From a virus, in IMG/VR virus record IMGVR_UViG_3300020578_006482, positions 1 to 22,234 of that record: a stretch of 22,234 bases of DNA. One strand, 5' to 3'. This document shows positions 14,942 to 21,730 of this stretch, one piece after another (the first letter of the stretch is position 1; each line of letters starts with the position of its first letter). The notes under the pieces are model-generated. The model ran no database searches. It saw only the letters and a list, made by a program, of their open reading frames with translations, and had not been told where the DNA came from. The position numbers and the translations under genes are program-made.

Positions 14942-15159
14942 CACTTGAACCTGTAGGTTACTCGGCCCTTGGACAAATCATAGGGGCTGATCTCCACTTC
15001 GACCCTGTCCCCCGTGAGTATCTTGATCTTGTTCTGCTTCATCTTGCCGCTGGCGTAGCCCAGCACGGCATGACCGTTCTCCAGTTTGATCCTGAACATC
15101 TGGTTGGGCAACACCTCCGTTACCAATCCACTGAATTTCAACACTTCTTCCTTAGGCAT
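14941..15159 (-). CDS. infA: Translation initiation factor IF-1, full length
   Basis: Binds the A site of the 30S subunit and works with IF-2 and IF-3 in start-codon selection. All 72 residues are present: [20 protein letters not shown], then [20 protein letters not shown], then [20 protein letters not shown] ending [10 protein letters not shown]. These track bacterial IF-1 almost residue by residue (LPN-MFRV-LENGH, SGKM, ILTGD-V-VE-PYDL-KGR). It starts eight bases inside the end of the 70-aa gene and lies in one coupled operon with ligase and aldehyde dehydrogenase. IF-1 is rare in phages except some very large ones. With bS21 in the same window it points to active steering of translation initiation. 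Confidence 0.95.
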   Translation of the reverse strand: MPKEEVLKFSGLVTEVLPNQMFRIKLENGHAVLGYASGKMKQNKIKILTGDRVEVEISPYDLSKGRVTYRFK

Positions 15160-15364
15160 CCTTTTGATCTTTTTCTTTTCTCTCCCTGATTTCCTTCATG
15201 GTCTTTTGAAGAGAGTCAATGGTTATCTTATTTACTGCAATGCTGGCCTTGAGCAATTCATTATATCTGTTCTCGTGCCAACGCGAGCTCAGCCACCAAC
15301 CTATCACGCCGCCCAGCCACAACACAAGGGCTATGCCGAAAATCACTGCTAGGTCGTCGCTCAT
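15152..15364 (-). CDS. 70-aa membrane-anchored small protein
   Basis: One N-terminal membrane helix (about residues 6-26, [20 protein letters not shown]) followed by a charged helix with coiled-coil character ([19 protein letters not shown]). The shape resembles small phage inner-membrane proteins, including spanin-like ones, but the soluble part is short. Its start overlaps the previous stop (ATGA) and its end overlaps infA by eight bases. Function unknown. Confidence 0.75.
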   Translation of the reverse strand: MSDDLAVIFGIALVLWLGGVIGWWLSSRWHENRYNELLKASIAVNKITIDSLQKTMKEIRERKEKDQKDA

Positions 15365-15540
15365 TTAAACAATTTCTTGAACTTGTCTATGCTATTGCTG
15401 AGAGGTGCGTACACGTTCTCTATGAAAGAGATGTGTCGGCTCAGCCTGGCGTCCAAGGCATCTATTTTTAAATTCAGCTGTTTGATTTCTTTCAACAATA
15501 GGACCTGTGTATCTATACCCGCTTTGCTGGCCTTGCTCAT
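15361..15540 (-). CDS. 59-aa coiled-coil small protein
   Basis: Starts MSKASKAGIDTQVLLLKEIK and ends [13 protein letters not shown]. Heptad-like leucines and charged residues (LLLKEIKQLNLKIDALDARL) suggest a helical dimer. HISFIENVYAPL follows; from memory this pattern recurs in small proteins of marine T4-like phages. The start overlaps the previous stop (ATGA) and the end overlaps the next start (ATGA), which makes the call safe despite its size. Function unknown. Confidence 0.75.
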   Translation of the reverse strand: MSKASKAGIDTQVLLLKEIKQLNLKIDALDARLSRHISFIENVYAPLSNSIDKFKKLFK

Positions 15541-15752
15541 TTCTTACCTTTAAGAATTTCTTTGGGGGTCTGGGTGCCCGGCATCAGTTTACTCAATCTG
15601 CAACTAAACAATTTTTTTGGACCTTTGTTTGTAATTATAACAGGTTGTCCATTTTCGTCAATTGAAATATCTTTGATAGTGGCGGTAACATTACGGAATC
15701 TGCCCACCTCCACGGAGTCTCCGACGTGTATTTCAAATTTAAATGATTTCAT
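15537..15752 (-). CDS. 71-aa small beta-barrel-like protein
   Basis: The pattern HVGDSVEVGRFRNVTATIKD ... ENGQPVIITNKGPKKLFSCRL is a run of short strands like an SH3/KOW-type barrel, followed by a basic tail (KEILKGKK). This fold is common in RNA- or ribosome-binding proteins, so a link to the translation genes in this operon is possible; that is inference. It overlaps the aldehyde dehydrogenase end by 14 bases and the 59-aa gene by four. Confidence 0.75.
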   Translation of the reverse strand: MKSFKFEIHVGDSVEVGRFRNVTATIKDISIDENGQPVIITNKGPKKLFSCRLSKLMPGTQTPKEILKGKK

Positions 15753-17115
15753 TTCCGTAATTGATACACACAGTTGTTCTTCTCATGTATTGTTTCCAGC
15801 TGTCAGAACCAATCTCCCTGCCACCACCGGTTTCCTTTTCTCCCCCAAATGCAGCTCCTATTTCAGTACCATGTGTTCCCACATTGACGTTTATGATGCC
15901 ACAATCAGATCCTGTGGCCGATATGAACCATTCGGCCTCTTGTACCGAATCAGTAAAAATACTGCTGGACAATCCCTGTCTCACAATATTATTCATTCGA
16001 ATGGCATTGTCTAATCCAATATATTTCAATACATAAACGATCGGAGCGAATGTTTCACTTCTAACTAAATCACACTGTTCTTTCGTTTCTACAATAGCTG
16101 GTCTCACATAACAGCCTTGTATGATTTCTCCTCCATGCACTGTATGACCTTTACCACGACACTGTGATAATATATCTTGCATCTTGCTGACGGCATCAAG
16201 ATCAATCAGCGGCCCCATCAAATTTTTATTGTCCATGGGATCACCCACAGTGATTGATTTATATGCTGATAATAATCTATCCAATACTTTTTCGTAGATC
16301 GAAGCTTGTATCATTACCCTTCTCACCGTTGTGCATCTTTGTCCTGCGGTCGCTATGGCACTTGATACAATTGCTTTCACTGCCAGATCTATGTTGGCTG
16401 TGGGAGCAACTATTATGGCATTATTTCCACTTAACTCATACAGTCCTCTGCCCATTCTAGCAGACACCCTAGGAGACAATGACTTGCCCATCTCTGTGGA
16501 TCCTGTGGCACTCAATAGATGGACCCTGGAATCATCCGCCATCCATTCTGCCTGTTCGTTGCCTCCTTCTATTATCTGCAACAGATCCTGTAGATGAAAT
16601 CTATTACCTTGTGTGTGTCTAATTTTATTATAGGACAAAAATTCCAATATGGATTGATCCCATATTTCTTTGCATTTGCGAGCAACATTATTACTTCGTG
16701 GCGATGGCTTCCAAACCACAGAATTTCCACACACTATTGCGAGCACATGATTCCATGCCCAGACAGCACATGGAAAATTGAAAGCAGATATCACTCCTAC
16801 GATTCCAAGAGGATGCCACATTTCCTTTAGAGTGTGATCTTGTTTTTCCGACGGCATGGTCAATCCATACAGCTGTCTGGACAATCCCTGTCCAAACTCG
16901 CACATCTCGATTGCATTGAACACCTCTCCCAATGCTTCTTTGTATATTTTTTTAGAGTCACTGGTGATTAGTTTGGCCAATATCTCTTTGTTTTGAAATA
17001 ACTTCAAACGAAATATCCTTATTAATTTTCCTCTGATGGGGGCAGGCACGTCTTTCCATATATCCTGTGCGTCACGTGATCTGTTTATTATTATATGATA
17101 TTCCCTCTTGTCCAT
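15739..17115 (-). CDS. NAD-dependent aldehyde dehydrogenase, ALDH7-like
   Basis: Oxidises an aldehyde to the acid. Catalytic C261 in TAGQRCTTVRR, general base E227 in LYELSGNNA, the conserved Asn in AFNFPCAVWAWNHVLA, and the cofactor loop SATGSTEMGK are all present. The C-terminal GREIGSDSWKQYMRRTTVCI matches the ALDH7 (alpha-aminoadipic semialdehyde dehydrogenase, antiquitin) signature. 458 residues against about 500 in the family; the shortfall is mostly at the N-terminus. ALDH7 enzymes also accept betaine aldehyde and other amino-aldehydes. The gene starts one base after the ligase stop without a clear ribosome-binding site. It is somewhat more AT-rich than the ligase, which hints at insertion into an older replication operon. 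Confidence 0.9.
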   Translation of the reverse strand: MDKREYHIIINRSRDAQDIWKDVPAPIRGKLIRIFRLKLFQNKEILAKLITSDSKKIYKEALGEVFNAIEMCEFGQGLSRQLYGLTMPSEKQDHTLKEMWHPLGIVGVISAFNFPCAVWAWNHVLAIVCGNSVVWKPSPRSNNVARKCKEIWDQSILEFLSYNKIRHTQGNRFHLQDLLQIIEGGNEQAEWMADDSRVHLLSATGSTEMGKSLSPRVSARMGRGLYELSGNNAIIVAPTANIDLAVKAIVSSAIATAGQRCTTVRRVMIQASIYEKVLDRLLSAYKSITVGDPMDNKNLMGPLIDLDAVSKMQDILSQCRGKGHTVHGGEIIQGCYVRPAIVETKEQCDLVRSETFAPIVYVLKYIGLDNAIRMNNIVRQGLSSSIFTDSVQEAEWFISATGSDCGIINVNVGTHGTEIGAAFGGEKETGGGREIGSDSWKQYMRRTTVCINYGNEII

Positions 17116-17116
17116 A

Positions 17117-18397
17117 TTACATTTTTTCTCCCTTGTCGAATCCCCGGAATCTCAGAAATCTCGGAAATCGCAAAGAATACTCGTCCACGGCATCTTGGTT
17201 CTGCGTGATGGCATCTGCCCGAACTTCCACTATCTGCCCTATCAATTTTTTTGTGTCCTTCCAGAATGTCTCACGATCCTCGTCGGTCAATCCTGATCCC
17301 ACGTTGGTCTTAATAAACTTGCCATCGTCCTTGCCCTCAACTATGAGAGCTCCCAGCTTGCCTTGGTTCCTGCCCGTGCCCTCCTCAACGTCTATCACCT
17401 TCAAACTGACTTCTATGAAGGGTTTGACCTTAAGCCACAGCGAGGATCTCTTGCACTCATAAACCCCGTCCTGTGGTTTTATCATGATGCCCTCGAAACC
17501 TTTTGCAATGCATTGCTTGTTGTAGTTCATGAACTTGTCATATTCTTTGTCCAGGTCTAATTCTACGCTTTCCACCAAACGCATATTTTCCCCAAATTCA
17601 AATGAAGCCAACCATTTCTTCCTCTCGGCCAGTGTGTTTGCGCAACCGCCCTTGGCAAATTCATTCAACGGCATGCAATCGAACAGATTCAACACCGCGT
17701 CCTCGGTCTTGGCATCTCCCTTCCTGTGTATCTGCCTCATGAGGCTCTGGAAGTCCGCGCTCATGATCTCGCCGTCGAACACCCAGCTCTGATCTAATTC
17801 GTCGATCATGTTCTCGAACTGTGTGTTTATGTGCGGAAAGTTTGTGAGCTCCTTGCCGTTCCGGCTCATCAGCACTGCTTCATTTTTTGCCTTGTCGCAG
17901 ATTGCGATGACTCTCACGCCGTCCAGCTTGGGCTCCACGAACACCTTGCCCTTCATCTTGCCCTCGTGCTTCTTGCTGTCATCCGCCAGCATGCACTCGA
18001 ACACCGGCACCTTTATCCTGCTAAATTTATTGATTGTTTTTTCTGTTACCCCACATCTAAGATCCTTGATCAGTATCCTGCGATACCAGTGGTTCCACTC
18101 GTCCTTCGTGGCCAATGATCTAAGATGGTCCACCCTGTCTCTGGCAGCGTTGCCGGTCAGCGTTCTCTTTTCCAGCTGATCCGCAGTGCCAAGGAACGTG
18201 TCCCAATCCAGTCCGGGGCCGTCCTGCTTGCTCTCTGGTACCTGTTTGAGTCCAAAGGTACGCAGCTTGTCCATGGCCATGCTGACGCCATCGAAAAATT
18301 CTGTGTTGTTATTTTTGTCCTCTCGAGCGATCACGCTTTCCTTGAACTTGCGAGAGTTATCGCTTTCCAGCTCTTTTATGATCTTGTGTGGCACCAT
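17117..18397 (-). CDS. ATP-dependent DNA ligase, T4 gp30-like
   Basis: Seals nicks in replication and repair. The nucleotidylated lysine is K157 in VEPKLDGVRV (motif I, KxDG). WVFDGEIM (motif III), KGFEGIMIKP (motif IV) and SSLWLKVKP (motif V) follow, then the OB-fold domain with VRADAITQNQ near the end. The N-terminal 130 residues form a helical domain as in T4 ligase. 426 residues, slightly shorter than T4 gp30. The perfect promoter ends ten bases before the ATG, giving almost no leader. It is the first gene of an operon that continues through aldehyde dehydrogenase and IF-1. Confidence 0.93.
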   Translation of the reverse strand: MVPHKIIKELESDNSRKFKESVIAREDKNNNTEFFDGVSMAMDKLRTFGLKQVPESKQDGPGLDWDTFLGTADQLEKRTLTGNAARDRVDHLRSLATKDEWNHWYRRILIKDLRCGVTEKTINKFSRIKVPVFECMLADDSKKHEGKMKGKVFVEPKLDGVRVIAICDKAKNEAVLMSRNGKELTNFPHINTQFENMIDELDQSWVFDGEIMSADFQSLMRQIHRKGDAKTEDAVLNLFDCMPLNEFAKGGCANTLAERKKWLASFEFGENMRLVESVELDLDKEYDKFMNYNKQCIAKGFEGIMIKPQDGVYECKRSSLWLKVKPFIEVSLKVIDVEEGTGRNQGKLGALIVEGKDDGKFIKTNVGSGLTDEDRETFWKDTKKLIGQIVEVRADAITQNQDAVDEYSLRFPRFLRFRGFDKGEKM

Positions 18398-18407
18398 GTA
18401 ATTGAAT

Positions 18408-18435
18408 ATTATAGCACGCTTACCAAATCTGTCAA
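18408..18435 (-). promoter_or_regulatory. Consensus sigma70-type promoter of the ligase operon
   Basis: TTGACA (18435-18430), a 16-base spacer and TATAAT (18413-18408), both perfect. Ten bases separate the -10 box from the ATG, so the leader is at most about three or four bases, too short for a ribosome-binding site. The -35 box starts two bases after the stop of the methyltransferase gene. Confidence 0.85.
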
Positions 18436-18437
18436 CA

Positions 18438-18986
18438 TCATTGCTTTACCAAAAGATAATCCATGTTTCGCGGTTGATATGCTCCCAGGCAGGTATAACC
18501 CATGGATCGCAACATTTCAACAGCATCCAGGTTGCCTCTGTTTTGCTCCACGATTATTACTGGCCATGATCTCTCTATGGTTTGCATTGAACCCTTGACA
18601 GCTTTGGTCTCGAATCCCTCCACGTCGTATTTTATCAGTCCAACCTGGGAGATATTGAAACTGTCCAGGGTCCTGATAGGCACCATAACAGTGCCTCGCT
18701 CCTTGATCCTGCCAACTCTGGTGCTGTTGGTGTAGGTGGTCCTTTCGCTATCCCCGATGCCCACCACTGTGTAGATATACTTGTGCATGCTGGACACGTG
18801 CCGTTGGAATTCCTTTGTCTTGTCTCTGAAGTCAAAACAATGTATCTTTTTGAAATCAGACTCCAGGTTCATCGCAAATTGTCCCTGTCTCGCTCCCACG
18901 TCTATGGCAGCGGTGAAATTTCTGATGTAAGGCCTTGCCCATTGATAAACTTCTCGGCAGTGAGCTATCTTGCTATGATCGGCCAC
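18438..18986 (-). CDS. FkbM-family methyltransferase
   Basis: SAM-dependent methyltransferase, 182 residues. The SAM loop is DVGARQGQFA (29-38). RTLDSF (105-110) and LIKYDVEGFETKAVKGS (117-133) are the diagnostic FkbM motifs. Family members are usually O-methyltransferases acting on sugars or natural products; a nucleic-acid or nucleotide target has not been shown. The start codon is GTG, overlapping the end of the CTP-synthase-like gene by 14 bases; no earlier start fits. It is the last gene of the four-gene operon. Confidence 0.88.
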   Translation of the reverse strand: MADHSKIAHCREVYQWARPYIRNFTAAIDVGARQGQFAMNLESDFKKIHCFDFRDKTKEFQRHVSSMHKYIYTVVGIGDSERTTYTNSTRVGRIKERGTVMVPIRTLDSFNISQVGLIKYDVEGFETKAVKGSMQTIERSWPVIIVEQNRGNLDAVEMLRSMGYTCLGAYQPRNMDYLLVKQ

Positions 18987-19617
18987 GATATATGGATCGC
19001 GCCAGTTTCTTGCCGCAGTCTCCCAGCCCGTTGATGTGCCACACTATCCTTTGTCTCGGCACGCCGGTGAACAGGGCTATCTTTTTCAGCTCATCCTCGC
19101 CTAGTTCTTTGTCACTCTTGAGGCACAGAGCGAAGGGCATGATGCCCATACGCATCAGTTCCTTCACAGAATGCTGCACGGGCTTGGTCTTGATCTCGCC
19201 TGCGGCTCTAAGATAGGGCACAGGAACATACATCACGATCCTGACATTTTCTTTGAGGGTCATCTCCCGCACGGCCTCTATGGCCAATTGGTTCTCTAAG
19301 TCGCCCACGTTGCCGCCTATCACTGTGACCGTGTTATTGGCCCGCGTCTCCACGATCCAATTCCTGATCTCCTCTGTGATATGTGGAGTCACCTGCACCG
19401 TTCCTCCATTGTATCGACCCATCCGCTCCTTTTCCAGCACCTCTGCGATGATGTGTCCCACTGTCTTGTATCCTGCCGTGATCTTCTTGCTGACGTTGAG
19501 GCAGGGATCTAGATACTTGTATTCTGCCTTGCCACTGCATGATTTCTGTATTGCTTTTGCCAGCTCCACTTTGTCCACTGCGGAGTGTACCCCGTTCAAT
19601 ATGATTGTGTGGATCAT
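18973..19617 (-). CDS. Truncated CTP-synthase-like protein (UTP-site domain only)
   Basis: Clearly related to the N-terminal amidoligase domain of CTP synthase: KYLDPCLNV (34-42), LEKERMGRYNGGTVQVTPHI (61-80), IGGNVGDLEN (100-109), GEIKTKPVQHSVKEL (140-154) and KIALFTGVP (179-187) line up in order with PyrG. It has only 214 residues against about 545. The whole glutaminase domain is absent. About 35-45 residues after LDP-NV, which hold a catalytic Mg2+ aspartate, are deleted. The second Mg2+ ligand (Glu before IGG) is Val here, and the P-loop is degraded (HSAVDK in place of SSLGKG). The motifs lining the UTP/CTP site survive. CTP synthesis is therefore unlikely; nucleotide sensing, interference with host CTP synthase, or a new chemistry are possible. 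Confidence 0.85.
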   Translation of the reverse strand: MIHTIILNGVHSAVDKVELAKAIQKSCSGKAEYKYLDPCLNVSKKITAGYKTVGHIIAEVLEKERMGRYNGGTVQVTPHITEEIRNWIVETRANNTVTVIGGNVGDLENQLAIEAVREMTLKENVRIVMYVPVPYLRAAGEIKTKPVQHSVKELMRMGIMPFALCLKSDKELGEDELKKIALFTGVPRQRIVWHINGLGDCGKKLARSIYRGRS

Positions 19618-20177
19618 GCTTGTATTGTATTATCTTTTATAGAATTGTCAATGCCCAGCATTCGGAAATGATCTTCTATGCTCCATGTGCCTAGGTCGAT
19701 GATCTCTCCTCGCAAATTCTTGATCTGTTTGGTAAATCCCGCCAATTTATATCTCTTGAAAGGATGTTCCCAAGTGGCATTGTATTGCCACTCTCCTTCC
19801 AGTGTGTGTTTGTCACAGTCGGCGATCATGCACAAGGGCATGTGTATGGCCTCCATGGCAGTGATGTGATCTTCTAGATAGGCCTGCAGTATCTTGTTTT
19901 GTGGTATTGGATGCTCCAGATGGGCCTTGCCATCCGTGTACCCTTCGGCGGTGTAGTGTGCAGGTCCCGGACATCTTTCTTTCTGCACTTCTCTGAGATA
20001 TCTCTGCAGGAAATAATAAAATTTACCTTTGACCTCTTTGTCAACGTTGGTGCTCAAAAGATCATTCTTGAATCTATCCAGCGCAGCACACTCCGCTGCC
20101 AGCGACACCTTGCTGGCGGATCGGAACTGGACCCGACCCACGAGAGCCTGATCCAGTTTGCGAAATCGTTCCAGCAT
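19614..20177 (-). CDS. Unknown 187-aa protein of the ParB/CTPS-like operon
   Basis: I do not recognise the family. The N-terminal half is helical (KGKFYYFLQRYLREVQKE). The centre has a His/Cys-rich stretch: ERCPGPAHYTAEGY, AHLEHPIPQNKILQAYL, MPLCMIADCDKHTL. The spaced His and Cys could bind metal; HLEHPIP is faintly like HNH-type motifs but lacks the rest. It is coupled to the ParB-fold gene before it (TGATG) and to the CTP-synthase-like gene after it (ATGA), so the three products are made together. Confidence 0.75.
   Translation of the reverse strand: MLERFRKLDQALVGRVQFRSASKVSLAAECAALDRFKNDLLSTNVDKEVKGKFYYFLQRYLREVQKERCPGPAHYTAEGYTDGKAHLEHPIPQNKILQAYLEDHITAMEAIHMPLCMIADCDKHTLEGEWQYNATWEHPFKRYKLAGFTKQIKNLRGEIIDLGTWSIEDHFRMLGIDNSIKDNTIQA
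19624..19651 (-). promoter_or_regulatory. Sigma70-type promoter, leaderless, CTP-synthase-like gene
   Basis: TTGACA (19651-19646), a 16-base spacer and TACAAT (19629-19624); six bases (ACAAGC) then ATG. It lies inside the 3' end of the 187-aa gene, so the CTP-synthase-like protein and methyltransferase can also be made without the first two genes of the operon. Confidence 0.8.
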
Positions 20178-21280
20178 CAGGCCGCTCTCTTGATGAATGG
20201 CTTGAATTCCGAACAGATGTCTCCCGTCATTATTCCCATAGACACCTTGGGCTCATGAGGGGGATTCCACATGTTGTCCTTGTGCGCCTGCACTATGAAC
20301 ACTTCTCTCATCAGTGTGCTCATGGCCACTGGAGCGTCCCAAGATGTGCCTCGGGTGTGCTGCCACTGTGCCTTGGCTGCTGTGTGTATGCCCTGTGCGT
20401 TGAAGCCACATACCTTGGTGAGGGCTTCCAATATGAGGTCTATCCAATTTTCTGGCAAGAACTTCACTGCGCCATCTTCCTTGGCCAGAGCATACATCTT
20501 GACCAATCCTATGTACAGGCCTTGGTTGATCTCTCCCCCCTGCTCTTCTCCATAGTATTTCTTCACGCTGAGTAATATTTTTTTAAGCGTCTCTAAATCT
20601 CCCGTCATTTCAAGTCCCTTGTAGGCGTAGTCAAAATGTGAGAAGTAGTGTTTGTTGGGTCCGCATTTGCCTGACGACTTTCTTACTCGTTTTGGTTCGA
20701 GATCTATGGCACATTCCTTGAACAATGTGTCCACGAGATAGGCATTCTTGACTCTGGGATGGTTCCTGTCCCCCGTGCCATTCACGTCATTGTGCCATCT
20801 GTAGATCAATCCCCTGTGTATCTCTTCTGTGCCTGCTTTCAATATGCCAGTGTCATTGAGTATCTCGAACGCCACCGCGTCAAATGATTGCTCCTTGGTC
20901 TCAACCCAGGTCAATGGCACGCAAGTGAACCCCATAACCGACAGGGCCACCGCGGTGTGTTGACCATTGAACAGATACCATGAGTCTCCTCTCTTGACTG
21001 ACGAGCCTGGTTGCACCACCCTGGGATCAAATTTCTCGCAGATCCTTAACACATGATTGTCTCTGAGATCTCTCTGGATGTTGTAATCACAGTATATCCT
21101 ATCTAGAGGAACCTGTTCCACTCCACGTGGCAACACCATCTCTGGATCCTTTTGCAAGTTCTGCCATCTGGCCCTTGCTTCTTTTAGTCTTGTTTTGAAA
21201 TTAGGGATATCTCCTGACTCCCCTGCTTTGTGGAACTCTTCAACCACTTGGCTGAGAGCTTTTATTTTGTCCGTAGACAT
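20177..21280 (-). CDS. ParB-fold phage protein
   Basis: A 367-residue protein with a ParB/Srx-type N-terminal domain at about residues 54-120: VEQVPLDRIYCDYNIQRDLR, then a helix, VVQPGSSVKRGDSWYLFNGQ and HTAVALSVMG. The usual G(E/H)RR-type signature reads NGQHTAVAL, so the arginines tied to CTP binding in ParB are missing. The remaining 240 residues (KRVRKSSGKCGPNKHYFSHF, NQGLYIGLVKMYALAKE, TAAKAQWQHTRG) are unfamiliar. The ribosome-binding site AAAGGAG precedes the ATG. The long leader begins with a hairpin. It leads the four-gene operon with the CTP-synthase-like protein. It may bind DNA or nucleotide, or act as a ParB-type nuclease. Confidence 0.75.
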   Translation of the reverse strand: MSTDKIKALSQVVEEFHKAGESGDIPNFKTRLKEARARWQNLQKDPEMVLPRGVEQVPLDRIYCDYNIQRDLRDNHVLRICEKFDPRVVQPGSSVKRGDSWYLFNGQHTAVALSVMGFTCVPLTWVETKEQSFDAVAFEILNDTGILKAGTEEIHRGLIYRWHNDVNGTGDRNHPRVKNAYLVDTLFKECAIDLEPKRVRKSSGKCGPNKHYFSHFDYAYKGLEMTGDLETLKKILLSVKKYYGEEQGGEINQGLYIGLVKMYALAKEDGAVKFLPENWIDLILEALTKVCGFNAQGIHTAAKAQWQHTRGTSWDAPVAMSTLMREVFIVQAHKDNMWNPPHEPKVSMGIMTGDICSEFKPFIKRAA

Positions 21281-21350
21281 AGTTTTCTCCTTTTTTGTAG
21301 CTGACGAAAAATAGTTGCCTATCTCAGTCTCTGAACTACATTTTGTTTGT

Positions 21351-21382
21351 CAACGAAGGATGACCCTGTGTCATCCCAGTTG
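21351..21382 (-). promoter_or_regulatory. Hairpin at the 5' end of the ParB-fold leader
   Basis: GGATGAC (21376-21370), a five-base loop and GTCATCC (21364-21358), flanked by a second pairing CAAC/GTTG (21382-21379 with 21354-21351) across a small internal loop. The outer stem begins where the transcript is predicted to start (about 21383). It may shield the 5' end from RNase E or bind a regulator. No T tract follows. Confidence 0.5.
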
Positions 21383-21389
21383 AATTCTA

Positions 21390-21418
21390 ATATTAATTGA
21401 AGTATTTTAAAATGTCAA
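21390..21418 (-). promoter_or_regulatory. Sigma70-type promoter of the ParB-fold operon
   Basis: TTGACA (21418-21413), a 17-base spacer and TAATAT (21395-21390, four of six matches). It leaves a leader of about 100 bases, the longest in the window, which carries the hairpin at 21351-21382 and a ribosome-binding site. A second TTGACA at 21353-21348 has no matching -10 box. Confidence 0.5.
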
Positions 21419-21419
21419 C

Positions 21420-21722
21420 CTAAACTATCAATGGACTTTTTGGCACAGTTTTAATTGGGCTGACAGCATTAGTGTATTCAGTGACCACCTTGTCCAGGCA
21501 AGGGCCTATGGCCACCACAGCAGACCTGTTGATGGTCATACCGTTGGTGTTGTCCAAAGTGGGCACGAAAGCCCCAAACGCCAGTCCCTGCTGGCTGATC
21601 ATGATCACCACTGGCCTGTCCAAGGTTATGGTGTGCTCATCCTGCGCTAAAATCTTGGCCACCACTTCTTCACCGGTGTTGATCTTTATAGTCGCTATGG
21701 TATTATTTTCTGGTATTTTCAT
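21420..21722 (-). CDS. 100-aa small beta-barrel (Sm-like) phage protein
   Basis: The pattern IATIKINTGEEVVAKILAQD, EHTITLDRPVVIMIS and GLAFGAFVPTLDN reads as a run of strands like an Sm/Lsm barrel. Related small proteins with TGEE-V-A and a PVVI-M strand recur, to my memory, in marine T4-like phages with no known function. No membrane segment. The C-terminal 25 residues (SPIKTVPKSPLIV) look disordered. A promoter lies eight bases before the ATG, with no room for a ribosome-binding site. Confidence 0.75.
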   Translation of the reverse strand: MKIPENNTIATIKINTGEEVVAKILAQDEHTITLDRPVVIMISQQGLAFGAFVPTLDNTNGMTINRSAVVAIGPCLDKVVTEYTNAVSPIKTVPKSPLIV

Positions 21723-21730
21723 AGCTTTAT

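Noticed and set aside
19840-19960. HNH nuclease in the 187-aa protein (HLEHPIP)
   Set aside because: Only one faint block is present; the Asn/His partners and flanking Cys pairs of HNH domains are not arranged as expected.
21309-21358. A 12-codon upstream ORF and a second TTGACA in the ParB-fold leader
   Set aside because: The ORF has no ribosome-binding site and the -35 lacks a -10 box; both are within chance.
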